NCBI GenBank assembly: GCA_948474755.1
Contig: CAOLHI010001315.1
Span: 62,001 to 126,000 of the forward strand
DNA length: 64,000 nt
Direction of reading: 5' to 3'
From: Ctenosaura bakeri
Lineage: Eukaryota > Chordata > Lepidosauria > Squamata > Iguanidae
Part shown: piece by piece, positions 63,721-64,000 of the stretch
How the letters are laid out: each line of letters starts with the position of its first letter
Position numbering within the stretch: position 1 is the stretch's first letter
Position numbers and translations under genes: made by a program
The notes under the pieces: generated by a model
Seen by the model: only the letters and a program-made list of their open reading frames with translations
What the model was told of the DNA's origin: nothing
Database searches by the model: none

Positions 63721-64000
63721 AGGACAGGAAACCTCCTCAGTGTCGACTCTGCTAACCCTAGTTTTAGGCTCAGAAGAAGTCTTCCATAACATAAAAGGAA
63801 CTGGAAGGTTGGCTTCTAATTAAAGAAGGGTGTCTCCTGGATCTAAAAGGACTGGGAACCCCCGCAAATGGGGCACAGTTTGTGAGGATTGTTTGTGGAC
63901 AAAACGGGGGAAAGGATTTCATGCCAGGGGCACTGTGGCCCTTCAAGACCCCATGGAGAGCCAATAGGATCCCTCATCCCTTATCAGTTGCCCCAAACTG

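Overview
The window is vertebrate nuclear DNA, most likely from a squamate reptile and possibly an iguanian lizard. The evidence is the mix of repeats: CR1 LINEs, L1 LINE pieces, tRNA-derived SINEs with a BovB-like tail (Sauria-SINE type), solo LTRs, and dozens of short inverted-repeat DNA elements. The species is an inference. There is no bacterial-style gene layout; coding sequence lies in short exons with GT-AG borders, and most open frames are chance or repeat-derived.

Two paralogous genes of the BPI/LBP/PLUNC superfamily (long PLUNC, BPIFB type) lie head to tail on the minus strand. Gene A runs from a TATA promoter near 29314-29321 down to position 1. I could join 13 coding exons plus the start of a 14th, with every phase matching, into about 451 residues: signal peptide, Gly-rich segment, N-terminal BPI fold with its conserved cysteine pair, linker and most of the C-terminal fold. 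Its last exons lie left of the window.

Gene B occupies about 50271-62026. Exons equivalent to A exons 3, 4, 5, 6, 7 and 9 are clear and keep the same phases; exons 1-2 probably lie right of the window. Its exon 8 and exons 11 onward were not found. A shortened exon-10-like exon sits far away at 36518-36601. A second TATA box with a downstream donor at about 36.1 kb hints at another transcription start between the genes.

The remaining sequence is dominated by mobile elements. (1) A palindromic MITE family (M1, ends GGCCATTTCCGCAC) has more than 20 copies, many with 3-bp target duplications. (2) A longer family (M2) has related ends and also 3-bp duplications. (3) Five solo LTRs of one family have 4-bp duplications. 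(4) CR1 fragments occur in both orientations, one with a reverse-transcriptase frame. (5) L1 ORF2 fragments, BovB-tailed SINEs, two TA-flanked Tigger-like elements and microsatellites make up the rest. Nested insertions allow relative dating. The most unusual structures are a 142-bp tandem array that includes a MITE arm (30321-30888) and a MITE-bounded composite insertion at 36693-37162 that carries a copy of host DNA and preserves the empty site of a nearby solo LTR.
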